Below are positions 31,582 to 40,586 of a DNA stretch of 64,000 bases, piece by piece. Below the pieces are notes generated by a model that searched no databases, was not told where the DNA came from, and saw nothing but the letters and a program-made list of their open reading frames with translations. Origin of the DNA: CAZTDP01 sp964612565 (lineage in GTDB: Bacteria > Patescibacteriota > WWE3 > UBA101185 > UBA10185); assembly GCA_964612565.1 (NCBI GenBank), contig CAZTDP010000002.1, positions 30,794 through 94,793 of the forward strand. Direction: 5' to 3'. A program made the translations under genes and the position numbers. Position 1 is the first letter of the stretch, and each line of letters starts with the position of its first letter.

Positions 31582-32586
31582 TTACTTCCAAACGTAGTTA
31601 GATAGAGTCCAGTTTAGCAGGGCTCTGGTGTCATAAAAACGATCAAAACTTCCCATCACAACAACAATTAACTCTTTTTTATCATCTCTCCAGCCGTAAA
31701 TTAAAACTTCCCCGGCGCCGGCGGTTGTGCCTGTTTTTATTCCAATAGACTGAGGGATCTGCCATAAAAGGGAATTTGTGTTGTAAACGGTTGTGCTAAA
31801 AGCACTATTTAAAGATTTGATTGTATACTCCTTTGTTGAAACAATATTTCTTACGGTTTCGTTAGAAATTGCAAACGCCGCAAGTTTGTATAAATCATTA
31901 GCCGTAGAGTAATGACTGCCCTTAAAACCATCAAGCCCAATAGGATTTACAAAATGCGAGGAATACATATTTATATCACCTGCTTTGTTGTTCATTTTTT
32001 CAATAAATAAGTTATACGGAATCTTTACCGAAGCTAGCGTACACGCAACATCCCCTGCCGAACCAATTAACATTGCGTACAACGCGTCCCGAACCTTAAT
32101 TTCGTCGCCTGCGGGAATCCACGCCTTTGTTGAGTCTATTTCGGTACAATCAGCCGGGATCTTTATTTTTTCGTTCAAATCGTATGTATCGAGAGCAACC
32201 AACGCAGTCATTAATTTTGTTGTTGAAGCGGGTGCAAGTTTTTCATCAGCATTTTTAGAATAAAGTACCTTTCCGCTTTTTACATCGTAAACTACGGCCG
32301 CAATTGCTGAGATTTGAGGTTTTGTACCATCAGGACGTTTAAGAGGCATTGATGTAAGATCCGGTGTCCCAACGAACATGTACTCATGATCGACAAAAAT
32401 GTACTCTGCAACATAATTCAAAAGATTAGTTTTATAAAAATAATAAGCACCCAACAAAAACGAAGTATAAGTAACAATCAAAAAAATATAAATAAGGTTT
32501 TGAGCAAACAAATCAAAAAACCACAACACCTTAGCAACGAATCGTATTAAAGAAATTAGAATCTTCTTATGTATAGAAAGGCGCAT
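31582..32586 (-). CDS. dacA: D-alanyl-D-alanine carboxypeptidase (peptidase S11) with altered SxN motif
   Basis: The 334-residue protein has an N-terminal membrane anchor (about 29-50), then the penicillin-binding S11 fold with S121-T-T-K124 (LAPASTTKLMTAL) and the K284-T-G motif (GIKTGTTAG). The usual SxN motif reads S176-A-G (IGSAGDVAC), with glycine where asparagine is expected. It would trim the last D-Ala of peptidoglycan side chains, or bind them if inactive. It is the last gene of the secD-secF-recJ-aspS operon, 8 bp after aspS. Its presence implies a peptidoglycan wall. Confidence 0.9.
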   Translation of the reverse strand: MRLSIHKKILISLIRFVAKVLWFFDLFAQNLIYIFLIVTYTSFLLGAYYFYKTNLLNYVAEYIFVDHEYMFVGTPDLTSMPLKRPDGTKPQISAIAAVVYDVKSGKVLYSKNADEKLAPASTTKLMTALVALDTYDLNEKIKIPADCTEIDSTKAWIPAGDEIKVRDALYAMLIGSAGDVACTLASVKIPYNLFIEKMNNKAGDINMYSSHFVNPIGLDGFKGSHYSTANDLYKLAAFAISNETVRNIVSTKEYTIKSLNSAFSTTVYNTNSLLWQIPQSIGIKTGTTAGAGEVLIYGWRDDKKELIVVVMGSFDRFYDTRALLNWTLSNYVWK

Positions 32587-32593
32587 TTAAAGT

Positions 32594-33886
32594 TTAGGGG
32601 GTTAATCTTTTTACATCCCTTGGAAGGAAAGCCGCTTCTTTTACGCTTGGCAGGTCTAACATTTTCATAATTATCCTTCCGGCGCCAAGTCCTGCACCAC
32701 CGTGCGGGGGACAGCCGTATTTGAAGAAATTTAGATAGTCGACTAAAGATTCGACACTGACGCCCTTTTCATCAGCCTGATTTTTAAGAACTTCGTATCG
32801 ATGCTCACGCTGAGCGCCTGTTGTAATTTCAAGCCCTTTATACAGCAAGTCAAAACTTTTAGTTAACGTTTGATCCTCTTCCAAGCGCATATGATAAAAA
32901 GGTCTGGCGGCAACAGGGTAGTTTGTAACAAAAACAAAATCACTTCCTGATTCCTCTTTAACAATTTCAGAAGCTATGCGTTCTTCCTCCGGCGAAAGAT
33001 CGTACTCCTTTTCACTTTTAACACCTTTGGTCTTTAATTTTTCCTTCAACTCTTTTAAAGTAATTCGCGGGAATGGCTGATTTGGAACATCCAACTTTAA
33101 GTTAAGCTTTTCGTTTACGTTTTTAAATCCCGCAACAATAAGTTTTTCTTCTATATCGGCAATGTCCAAATGATCTGAAATATATGACATTTCAAAATCC
33201 CAACCTGTAAATTCAGTCATGTGTCTGGTTGTAAATGAGGGCTCTGCACGATAAACAGGTCCGACCACAAATACTCTTTCCATTCCTGCGGCCATTGCCA
33301 TTTGTTTATAAAATTGAGGAGACTGCGAAAGGTAAGCATTTTTATCAAAGTATTGAACTTTAAAGACCTCGGCTCCGCCTTCGCTGGGCGTACTCATAAA
33401 CGACGGTGTATAAATTTGAATAAAATTGTTTTTAAGAAACTCTTGTCTAAAACCTTCTTCAAAATAAGTCCAAACTTTAAAAATCTTTAATTTTTCTTCT
33501 TTTCTCAAGTCAAGCCAGCGCCAGTCAAATCTTTTTGCTGCCTCAGTTTCCTCACCACCTTTTTCTTCAACAATAGGTATTGGAAGCTCGGGCGCGGCTT
33601 TGGACAAAACTGTTAGAATCAAGGCTTGAACCTCAAATCCGCCGGGGGCCTGTTTTTCTTCTTTTACATTTCCAATTATTTCTACAACCGATTCAAGTGA
33701 AAGTTCTTTAACAAAATCAAAGACTTCTTTCTCGGATTTTAAAATAACTACTTGAACACTTCCGGTTATATCCCGAATTATTAAAAATTTAATTCCGCCT
33801 TGGTCTCTAATTGCCTGAATAAAACCTTTAATTACAACCTGAGTACCAGTTTTAGATAGTAGATCTTTTATATATGTACGTTCCAT
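32594..33886 (-). CDS. aspS: Aspartate-tRNA ligase, archaeal-type (short)
   Basis: The 430-residue class II synthetase has an N-terminal OB-fold anticodon domain, the motif 2 region GPVYRAEPSFTTRHMTEFTG and motif 3 with PPHGGAGLGAGRIIM. It lacks the roughly 130-residue GAD insertion of the usual bacterial AspRS and matches the archaeal/eukaryotic type. Such enzymes in bacteria are often non-discriminating and also charge tRNA-Asn for amidation by GatCAB; that is inference here. Neighbours recJ (upstream) and the carboxypeptidase are packed within 12 bp. Confidence 0.93.
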   Translation of the reverse strand: MERTYIKDLLSKTGTQVVIKGFIQAIRDQGGIKFLIIRDITGSVQVVILKSEKEVFDFVKELSLESVVEIIGNVKEEKQAPGGFEVQALILTVLSKAAPELPIPIVEEKGGEETEAAKRFDWRWLDLRKEEKLKIFKVWTYFEEGFRQEFLKNNFIQIYTPSFMSTPSEGGAEVFKVQYFDKNAYLSQSPQFYKQMAMAAGMERVFVVGPVYRAEPSFTTRHMTEFTGWDFEMSYISDHLDIADIEEKLIVAGFKNVNEKLNLKLDVPNQPFPRITLKELKEKLKTKGVKSEKEYDLSPEEERIASEIVKEESGSDFVFVTNYPVAARPFYHMRLEEDQTLTKSFDLLYKGLEITTGAQREHRYEVLKNQADEKGVSVESLVDYLNFFKYGCPPHGGAGLGAGRIIMKMLDLPSVKEAAFLPRDVKRLTP

Positions 33887-33897
33887 GATTTTTTTGG

Positions 33898-35544
33898 TCA
33901 GTTTTCTAAGCTGAGCCTAATATCCTTTAAAAATAAATCGACGGTAACATTACCATTGTACTCATTTTTCTTTAGAGTATAAACAATATCAGCCTTATCG
34001 CCAAATTTAATACTTTTTACACCCTCCGGAGCATTAAAGTAAATACCTTTATGATGTTTCCCATCATGGTAAATTTTAAAAAGTGCGTGCTGAGAATCCC
34101 TGCCAACTAAGCTAACGTCCATAATTCCAACGCCAAAACTTGCAAAGACAGGTTCCTCATTCCCAAGTCCAAAAGGTTTTAGTAGGTCCAGTTCTTTCAA
34201 CAGGTCCATACCTGCCAAATTTAGTGGAATTTTAAGATCTATGTCCATAACTGGTTCAAAAAGAGCATTTGGCAAAGACGTCTCGGCCAAGGCTAAAAGT
34301 CTTGAGTGTAGTTCGGGAATAAGCTCTTTTTTTATTGTAAAACCCGCCGCCATTGGGTGGCCACCTATGCTTTCAAACATATCTTGAAAATTTCTTAAAA
34401 ATTCAATTATGTTAATACCGGGAATCGATCTGACCGACCCTTTTCCGAAACCGTCCGAAACGCTAATTACAATCGCCGGTCTATAATATTTTTGCGTCAG
34501 CCTTGCCGCTACCAAACCTATAATGCCTTCATGGTAGTCACTGTTGGAAGAAAGAATAATCTTAGGTAGATTTTTTTCATCGGGAACTGATGCCAGCACG
34601 TACATCTCCATTGTTTTGTCTTGGCGCATAGTATTTGTATCGTTAAGTCTTATCGCTATTTCCTGAGCCCTTTCAGGATCATCAGCCAACAAAAGTTCAA
34701 CAGATTCCCCGGCATCAACTAGCCGCCCCGAAGCGTTTAATCTGGGTCCCAGAATCCATCCCAAGTCATAAGTTGTAACTTCATCTTTACCTTTACCCGA
34801 AACTTCAATTAACTTTTTAAGACCCACAGGCGGGGTCGAATTAAATATCTCAAGTCCTCGTTTCACAAGTGATCTGTTAAAACCAACAAGAGGCTGCAGA
34901 TCTGTTACTGTCGCAAGTGCTGCCATTGAAATAAACTTAGGATCTTTATTTCCTAAAGCTTTGGACAAAAACCAAGACAATGTTGCGCCGACTACTTGAT
35001 CGCTCCATACAATTGCATCGGCAGGCGGTAAAACTTGAGGCAGTTGGTGGTGATCGGTAATAATAACTTGGTGGCCATTTTGTTTTAAAAATGAAACTTC
35101 GTCAACAGCAGTAATTCCGTTGTCCACGGTTATAACCAAAATCTTTTCGGCTCCTTCGGGCGATAAATTTATTTTTTCAAAAAAGGCTTTAGTTGATTTG
35201 GTTGAAACACCGTAGCCGTGATCAAACCTATTTGGAATAAAATAGTAAACTTGCTCATATCCAAGTCCGTTCTTAATTGTGGAATATAAGATGGCCGTGG
35301 CATTTATTCCATCCGAGTCGTAATCTCCGTGAATAACAATTTTTTTACCGTCTTTTACTGCAGCCAAAACCAAATCCTTAGCTTTTAAAACTGAGCTCTT
35401 TAATTCCTGAGGTAATAAGTTAAAAGCGTCGGAAACCGACAACGGATTTAAAAAAGCGCCGACGTCCTCGACACCCCTGTTTGCCAAAAGAAACGGTACA
35501 AGGTCTTTCTTTTGGTCAAAATCAGCATGAATGTTCCACTTCAT
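33898..35544 (-). CDS. recJ: Single-stranded-DNA-specific exonuclease RecJ
   Basis: The 548-residue protein has DHH-family motifs: HGDYDSDGINATAIL, TVDNGIT, the DHH triad in VIITDHHQLP, and later the DHHA1 domain with GGHPMAAGFT, followed by an OB domain. RecJ degrades single-stranded DNA 5'-to-3' in recombination and mismatch repair. The start codon abuts the secF stop. Length is near the family norm. Confidence 0.95.
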   Translation of the reverse strand: MKWNIHADFDQKKDLVPFLLANRGVEDVGAFLNPLSVSDAFNLLPQELKSSVLKAKDLVLAAVKDGKKIVIHGDYDSDGINATAILYSTIKNGLGYEQVYYFIPNRFDHGYGVSTKSTKAFFEKINLSPEGAEKILVITVDNGITAVDEVSFLKQNGHQVIITDHHQLPQVLPPADAIVWSDQVVGATLSWFLSKALGNKDPKFISMAALATVTDLQPLVGFNRSLVKRGLEIFNSTPPVGLKKLIEVSGKGKDEVTTYDLGWILGPRLNASGRLVDAGESVELLLADDPERAQEIAIRLNDTNTMRQDKTMEMYVLASVPDEKNLPKIILSSNSDYHEGIIGLVAARLTQKYYRPAIVISVSDGFGKGSVRSIPGINIIEFLRNFQDMFESIGGHPMAAGFTIKKELIPELHSRLLALAETSLPNALFEPVMDIDLKIPLNLAGMDLLKELDLLKPFGLGNEEPVFASFGVGIMDVSLVGRDSQHALFKIYHDGKHHKGIYFNAPEGVKSIKFGDKADIVYTLKKNEYNGNVTVDLFLKDIRLSLEN

Positions 35545-36444
35545 TTAGGATTTCTTTTTCTTTGTGGCGATGCTCTCCCATATTACCAAGATTGGCGCCG
35601 CGGTAAAAAGGGACGAGTAAGTTCCGGAAAGGATGCCTATCAGCATTGCCAAAACAAATATTTTAATTGTTTCGCCACCCAAGACATACAAAGCCAAAAG
35701 CGTTATTAAAACCGTCATAGAAGTAGCCAGCGAACGACTCAAAGTTTCAGCCAAAGAATAATTTACAACTTCTTCAAAAGAAAATGTTTTTGGGAGTTTT
35801 GGTAAATTCTCACGGATTCTATCAAACACAACAATTGTATCGTGAACTGAAAACCCTATTACTGTTAACACAGCTGTAATAAATAAAGCGTCAACCTCAA
35901 CATGAAAAAAGTGACCCAAAATTGCAAATACACCTAAAAGCATTAACGCGTCGTGCAGCATTGCAATTATTGCGCTGGCGCCAAATCTAAAGCTAGAGTA
36001 CGGCTTCGGAATATTCCTAAAGGCATATGCCATGTAAAACAAGATGCCCAGCATGGCCCAAAACAAGGCTACAAATGCTTTGCGCGTTGTTTCCTGCCCA
36101 ACCGAGGGACCGACCGTTTCAAAAGAAATCTGTTTTGCGTCCGAGAATTGTGCAGAAACTGCGTCCTTTAGTTCGTTGTTTATAGAGGTATCGACCGGGT
36201 GGGTCCTTACAATAACTTTGTTATTTTCCTCGTTAATGGACTCAACAAAAATGTTTTTAGATTCATAAATCTTTTTTAGATCCGCGTGATTAGGTTTGTT
36301 AATAAATTCGTATGTAAAAACGGAACCGCCCGTAAAGTCAATCGAAAGATCCAATCCATCAATTGCCAAAAAAATTGTACCGGGCACCAAAAGAAGCGCC
36401 GAAAATAGCAAGTATACTATTTTGTATTTCATTAAATTACGCAT
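35545..36444 (-). CDS. secF: Protein translocase subunit SecF
   Basis: The 299-residue protein has six predicted membrane helices with an outer loop between the first two, and the SecF signatures LDLSIDFTGGSVFTYEF, the GPSVGQETT motif and VIGFSVHDTIVVFDRIREN. With SecD it uses the proton gradient to help release of secreted proteins. It overlaps the secD end by 8 bp and abuts recJ. An internal Met five codons in is an alternative start. Confidence 0.95.
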   Translation of the reverse strand: MRNLMKYKIVYLLFSALLLVPGTIFLAIDGLDLSIDFTGGSVFTYEFINKPNHADLKKIYESKNIFVESINEENNKVIVRTHPVDTSINNELKDAVSAQFSDAKQISFETVGPSVGQETTRKAFVALFWAMLGILFYMAYAFRNIPKPYSSFRFGASAIIAMLHDALMLLGVFAILGHFFHVEVDALFITAVLTVIGFSVHDTIVVFDRIRENLPKLPKTFSFEEVVNYSLAETLSRSLATSMTVLITLLALYVLGGETIKIFVLAMLIGILSGTYSSLFTAAPILVIWESIATKKKKS

Positions 36445-37825
36445 TTTTTACCTTCTCCTTGCCTTCGCCCGAAAATTCTATAAATGTTCTGACTACAAAT
36501 ATCGATGTAAAAAGCGAAACTAAAATTCCAATTGCTAAAGTCAGGGCAAAACCTTTAACAGAGCCCGTGCCAAATTGAAAAAGTATAAACGAAGTTATTA
36601 AAGATGAAATGTTTGAATCTTTAATTGAGTTCCATGCGCGGTCAAAGCCCAAATGAATTGCTAAATTTCTTGGCTTACCCCAAACAATCTCCTCGTGTAC
36701 GCGCTCAAATACCAAAATGTTTGCATCAGTGGCCATTCCTATGGAAAGAATAAAACCCGCAATGCCGGGCAAGGTCAAAACAACCGGAATTAACTTAAAT
36801 ATAGCTAAAACAATTAATGAATATATAAAAAGCGCAATTCCGGCAAAGATACCTAACTTTTTATACCTAAAAACAAGAAAAAGAACCACAAGAAGAAGTC
36901 CTACTGCGGCGGCAAAAAAACTTTTTTGAATCGATTCGTTGCCAAGGGTTGCGCCAATTGTTTCTTGCTCGACAACCTTCACAGGAACAGGTAAAGCTCC
37001 GGCTCTAATCTGAATACTTAGTTCCTTGGCTGAATTAAAATCAAAATTTCCGCTAATAACTGGGTCGTCGGTTAAACCTGCTGCTAAATCGGAACTTACA
37101 ATAGGCATCGACAAAGGGTAAGTGCCTTGATCTAAAAACAACGCGATCGGTTTATTAACATTTCGTTTTGCAATATTGCTAAACTTGTCTCGACCTTCAT
37201 TTGAAAACTGAAGTTGAATTTGAGGCTTGCCTTGATTTGAAATATCGCCTTGCTGCGCTACAACAACGGCGGCACCTTTTAAATCCGCTCCGGTTATTCC
37301 GGTGTCTTGCCAGGCATCGGGGTTTGTGTAAAAATCATAAAATTTATCCTCGGACCATTCCTGATCTGACCTTAGTTCTTTAAAAGAAAGCTGCGCCGTT
37401 TGGCCAATAAGATTTACTGCGTCGGTAACATTGTCTAAACCCGGAATCTCAACGGTAATTTTATAATTTCCGCCCTCTTTAACAGTTGCTACGTACGATT
37501 CTGTAACACCAAGTAAATTTACTCGGCGTGAAATAATTTCTTTTGCAGATTCGATAGCATTATCTCTTTCGGCAGAGTCAACTTTGGAAGTGTCGGCACT
37601 TAAAACAACTCGTATCCCGCCTTTTAGATCCAAACCTTTTTTTAATTCGCGTAAATCAAGTACAAATTTACCTCCAAAAGGGTCAATGTAGTAACCACCT
37701 ATACTGCCGTCTAATTTTAAAAATTTGTTATCTATCGATATTGGAATTTTAGGCAAAACAATTAACAAAGCTAAAATTGTAATTGCTGCTATTATTGCTA
37801 ACCTTGTAAAAATACTTTTAGACAT
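36437..37825 (-). CDS. secD: Protein translocase subunit SecD
   Basis: The 462-residue protein has an N-terminal membrane helix, the outer P1 domain (including LKKGLDLKGGIRVVLSADTS), and a C-terminal set of five helices with LTLPGIAGFILSIGMATDANILVFERVHEE. It works with SecF on the outer face of SecYEG. It is the first gene of the operon secD-secF-recJ-aspS-dacA. A promoter-like TTGCGA-N18-TATAAT lies at about 37879-37908, which would give a leader of nearly 50 nt. Confidence 0.95.
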   Translation of the reverse strand: MSKSIFTRLAIIAAITILALLIVLPKIPISIDNKFLKLDGSIGGYYIDPFGGKFVLDLRELKKGLDLKGGIRVVLSADTSKVDSAERDNAIESAKEIISRRVNLLGVTESYVATVKEGGNYKITVEIPGLDNVTDAVNLIGQTAQLSFKELRSDQEWSEDKFYDFYTNPDAWQDTGITGADLKGAAVVVAQQGDISNQGKPQIQLQFSNEGRDKFSNIAKRNVNKPIALFLDQGTYPLSMPIVSSDLAAGLTDDPVISGNFDFNSAKELSIQIRAGALPVPVKVVEQETIGATLGNESIQKSFFAAAVGLLLVVLFLVFRYKKLGIFAGIALFIYSLIVLAIFKLIPVVLTLPGIAGFILSIGMATDANILVFERVHEEIVWGKPRNLAIHLGFDRAWNSIKDSNISSLITSFILFQFGTGSVKGFALTLAIGILVSLFTSIFVVRTFIEFSGEGKEKVKNA

Positions 37826-37910
37826 AACTTAAATGAATTTCTCCGCAATCACGCCCGACTGCCTTTCAACCAACGGTAATTATACCTAAACAGATTGCGT
37901 ACTCGCAACA

Positions 37911-38501
37911 TCATTGTGTAATTACAGCACCACAAAAATTTTCCTCGTCCCCAATAAGCATTGTGCGGCTTTGAGCCAAGACGTGCATCACGAATGGATC
38001 GTTTGTACGTTTACGATAGTTAAACTGCTCTTCGTCCATCACGGTATAATTTATTTCGCGGCCAACTTCAACCTCGGCTTGTTTAATTAAAGCGTCAAGT
38101 TCTACAGTATCCACGGTTCCAACTATAAAAATATCCACATCAAGAGCTGTTGATTCGCGGCCTCTTAAAAATGCTCGCGATAAAGCGGCGTAAGTAATAG
38201 TACCAAGTTTATTTTGGTTTTTAATTATTCTATATCCAAAACCGTCGTCCTTAGCAAACAAAGACACCAATTCAGGAAAAAACGGGTGTAGCGTATCAAT
38301 TGTATAAAACAGTTTGTTTGAACTCTGACGTTTTTTAAGTAAGGAAATGGAAACAAGATTATCAAGCTCGCGCCTAACCGCGTTTATCTCCGCACCCACC
38401 GCCCTAACTATTGCCCGTACATGATAGGACTTTGTTGGATTGAGCAAAAGTAATCTTAGGATTTTCACCCTAACTTCTGACACAAATAAGTTCTTTAACA
38501 T
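37911..38501 (-). CDS. Winged-helix/nucleotidyltransferase-like protein
   Basis: The 196-residue protein starts with an ArsR-type winged helix (about 1-70, EVRVKILRLLLLNPTKSYHVRAI), followed by a nucleotidyltransferase-fold domain (about 85-185) with the pattern LRGRESTALDVDIFIVG, like the GS-x-DxD region of MNT-type proteins. The usual GS is not clear, so catalysis is uncertain. Similar proteins combine DNA binding with a minimal nucleotidyltransferase. It lies between secD and a hairpin-rich spacer. Confidence 0.65.
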   Translation of the reverse strand: MLKNLFVSEVRVKILRLLLLNPTKSYHVRAIVRAVGAEINAVRRELDNLVSISLLKKRQSSNKLFYTIDTLHPFFPELVSLFAKDDGFGYRIIKNQNKLGTITYAALSRAFLRGRESTALDVDIFIVGTVDTVELDALIKQAEVEVGREINYTVMDEEQFNYRKRTNDPFVMHVLAQSRTMLIGDEENFCGAVITQ

Positions 38502-38627
38502 TTTTGACCTTTTCTTCGGCAGGCGAAACCGCTGCTGCTACGGAAGTTCGCCGAAACTCTTCCAGCCTTTAGGGCTAAACCCCTTGCGGCATCACCAAAA
38601 CACAGTCTGCTCTCTACGAGCAAAGCA
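38502..38627. other. Hairpin-rich spacer
   Basis: This 126-bp spacer holds at least three inverted repeats: GGCGAA/TTCGCC (38522-38527 and 38547-38552, with a possible outer TTCGG/CCGAA pair), AGCC/GGCT (38564-38567 and 38573-38576), and TGCTC/GAGCA (38608-38612 and 38618-38622, 5-nt loop). No T-tract follows any of them. No gene is visible. Confidence 0.5.
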
Positions 38628-39866
38628 TTATTTATACACAACTTGATCGACATTGCGGTCAGGAACAATGCTGATCCAAAAATTACCTCTATTAAATTTA
38701 ATTTCGTTGCCACTCTTGTCGTAAAAAACTGTTCTATCGTCTCTTCCGACCTTAGACCATGTTGCCAAAATTACTTTTCCATCATCAAATACCAACGCGT
38801 CCCCGCTTCCCAGTAACTGGTACTCTAAACGGCCTTTGGCATCATCGAGGATAGTACTTTCGGTGGCAAACTGAACAATCAAGTTTTTAGCGCTAACCTG
38901 CTCTTTTGTCTCCTGATCCAGCAACGCAATAGGCTGGTCACTTGCGTCAACTCCCGAGTATCTTAGATATACATTTTTTGCTGAATCATATTTAAACGTT
39001 GCAGTGTAATCACCGTGATCCCAAAAATCGATTTGAATATCCGTGGCACTCGGATAAGTGGAATAATAATTTGAATCATCTTTGAAAACCCAAGGTCTTA
39101 CATCTGTTTTACCCTCCCACCCAAGTTTAAGTCCTAATTCTCTAAGTTTTACAGCATTTGTATATTCGGTGTGCTCGTAAGCCACGTTTCTTGGGTTATC
39201 TCGCCAAACACAACCATCGCACTGAGATACCAAAGTAGCACCTCCTCTAAACAAGCTTCTTACGGGCCATGTGTCAATAGCAACTAAAGCCTGGGGCGAG
39301 TAACCATCATGCATGATCATTGCGTCTCCTAATTCCTTAACCAAAACAAGATAGTACTCTCGAGTGCTTCTCACAGGTCCGATCTTCTCGGGGGTTTGTG
39401 TATAAAAAAATGTTAAGAAACGAGTGATACCTCCCTCGGCTACTACTTCATAAACAATATCGGAATGGATCAAGCCTGACTGAGGTCTGGCATCTACGTG
39501 ATTGTTAACCATGACGCCTAAAGGTCTGTCGTCTACCCACTCAGCTGCTCCTTCGGGAAACTTTTCGCCTGTTAATGGATTCTCGATTTTTGTAGGATCA
39601 ACAACCGAATTGGTATCTCCGTTAGGAACCATATTTTCAGCAGTATAACCTCGACCCTTAACATATAAAAAAGTGCCTCCTACTATTCCTGCCAAGGCAA
39701 GCCCGGCTAAAATCCAAAGCCATACTTTTGGCTTTTTTTGAGATGGCACAGCGGTGCCTTTTATAGAAAAACTTGAATTACCTGACGGTTGCGAAATTTT
39801 AGGCATAATAATATTTTCGTTTAAATTTTGCGACTCTTGCAGATTATCAAAATCCGATATTTGCAT
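38628..39866 (-). CDS. DUF3048 (YerB-like) surface protein
   Basis: The 412-residue protein has a short cytoplasmic start, one membrane helix (about 55-76, WLWILAGLALAGIVGGTFLY) and the DUF3048 domain with RPLGVMVNNHVDARPQSGL, EGGITRFLTFFY and KIGPVRSTREYYLVL. YerB is a lipoprotein of unknown biochemical role in Bacillus; here the anchor is a membrane helix. The ATG at 39866 is preferred over an upstream TTG. It follows the sortase gene on the same strand, which hints at envelope function. Confidence 0.85.
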   Translation of the reverse strand: MQISDFDNLQESQNLNENIIMPKISQPSGNSSFSIKGTAVPSQKKPKVWLWILAGLALAGIVGGTFLYVKGRGYTAENMVPNGDTNSVVDPTKIENPLTGEKFPEGAAEWVDDRPLGVMVNNHVDARPQSGLIHSDIVYEVVAEGGITRFLTFFYTQTPEKIGPVRSTREYYLVLVKELGDAMIMHDGYSPQALVAIDTWPVRSLFRGGATLVSQCDGCVWRDNPRNVAYEHTEYTNAVKLRELGLKLGWEGKTDVRPWVFKDDSNYYSTYPSATDIQIDFWDHGDYTATFKYDSAKNVYLRYSGVDASDQPIALLDQETKEQVSAKNLIVQFATESTILDDAKGRLEYQLLGSGDALVFDDGKVILATWSKVGRDDRTVFYDKSGNEIKFNRGNFWISIVPDRNVDQVVYK

Positions 39867-39917
39867 GGATTTATTATATATTGAGTACAAAGTTTGTCTA
39901 GATGGTTATGGGTTAGA

Positions 39918-40586
39918 CTATTTTACAAGTGCGCCAACTACTACAAGACGTTTCAGCGTTGTACCTGCAGGCCAACAAGTCATCAACGTAGCTGTGCTTT
40001 TTTCATCATCGAATCCTTTTAGATACGAAATGTCATCGGCAGGAACCACCTTTACGGTAGTAACCTTGTATGTATATTTAACTTTGTTGTAAACCAAGTA
40101 AAACTTATCATCGTTTTCTAATTTATTTATTAAGTAAAACACCGAATTGTAGCGATTTGCATTAATGAACGAATCTGAAGAATGGGCAAAAATAAAAGTA
40201 TTACCGACTCTGCCCGGAAGTGCTGTGCCTTTTGCATGAGCGACGCCCTGGGTCAGGGCCTTTTGATACTCCTTGCTATTGTAAGGGTCTACATCTTTTA
40301 TAACTTTAGCGTTAGCTCCAATTTTTGGAATAACAATACTAAAGTTAGGATCCGCGGCCACAATATATTTAGATACATTTTGATTATCGCTAACAGCCGT
40401 TGGGCGAACATCTAAACCGGCATCAGGTGGATTAATTTTAAAGCCCAATTCCAGTTTTATGGTGGGGTAAAAGATTGCTGTTAAAACTATTAGGGCTAGT
40501 GCCGCAAAGGCATAACCCAGTCCTAAGGAGACCGGGTTATGTTGCTTTTTTGTATCTAAATTTAAATTATCTCTTTTTACGCGCAT
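39918..40586 (-). CDS. srtA: Sortase (class D/E-like)
   Basis: The 222-residue transpeptidase has an N-terminal membrane helix (about 21-41) and the sortase beta-barrel with H135 (FIFAHSSDSF), C204 (TLMTCWPAGT) and R213 (LKRLVVVG). It cleaves LPxTG-type sorting signals and joins the protein to a nucleophile, usually a peptidoglycan precursor. Its start overlaps the end of the giant adhesin gene by 20 bp. The adhesin carries LPDTG, so enzyme and substrate are probably translationally coupled. The symbol reflects the family; the class is not certain. Confidence 0.92.
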   Translation of the reverse strand: MRVKRDNLNLDTKKQHNPVSLGLGYAFAALALIVLTAIFYPTIKLELGFKINPPDAGLDVRPTAVSDNQNVSKYIVAADPNFSIVIPKIGANAKVIKDVDPYNSKEYQKALTQGVAHAKGTALPGRVGNTFIFAHSSDSFINANRYNSVFYLINKLENDDKFYLVYNKVKYTYKVTTVKVVPADDISYLKGFDDEKSTATLMTCWPAGTTLKRLVVVGALVK

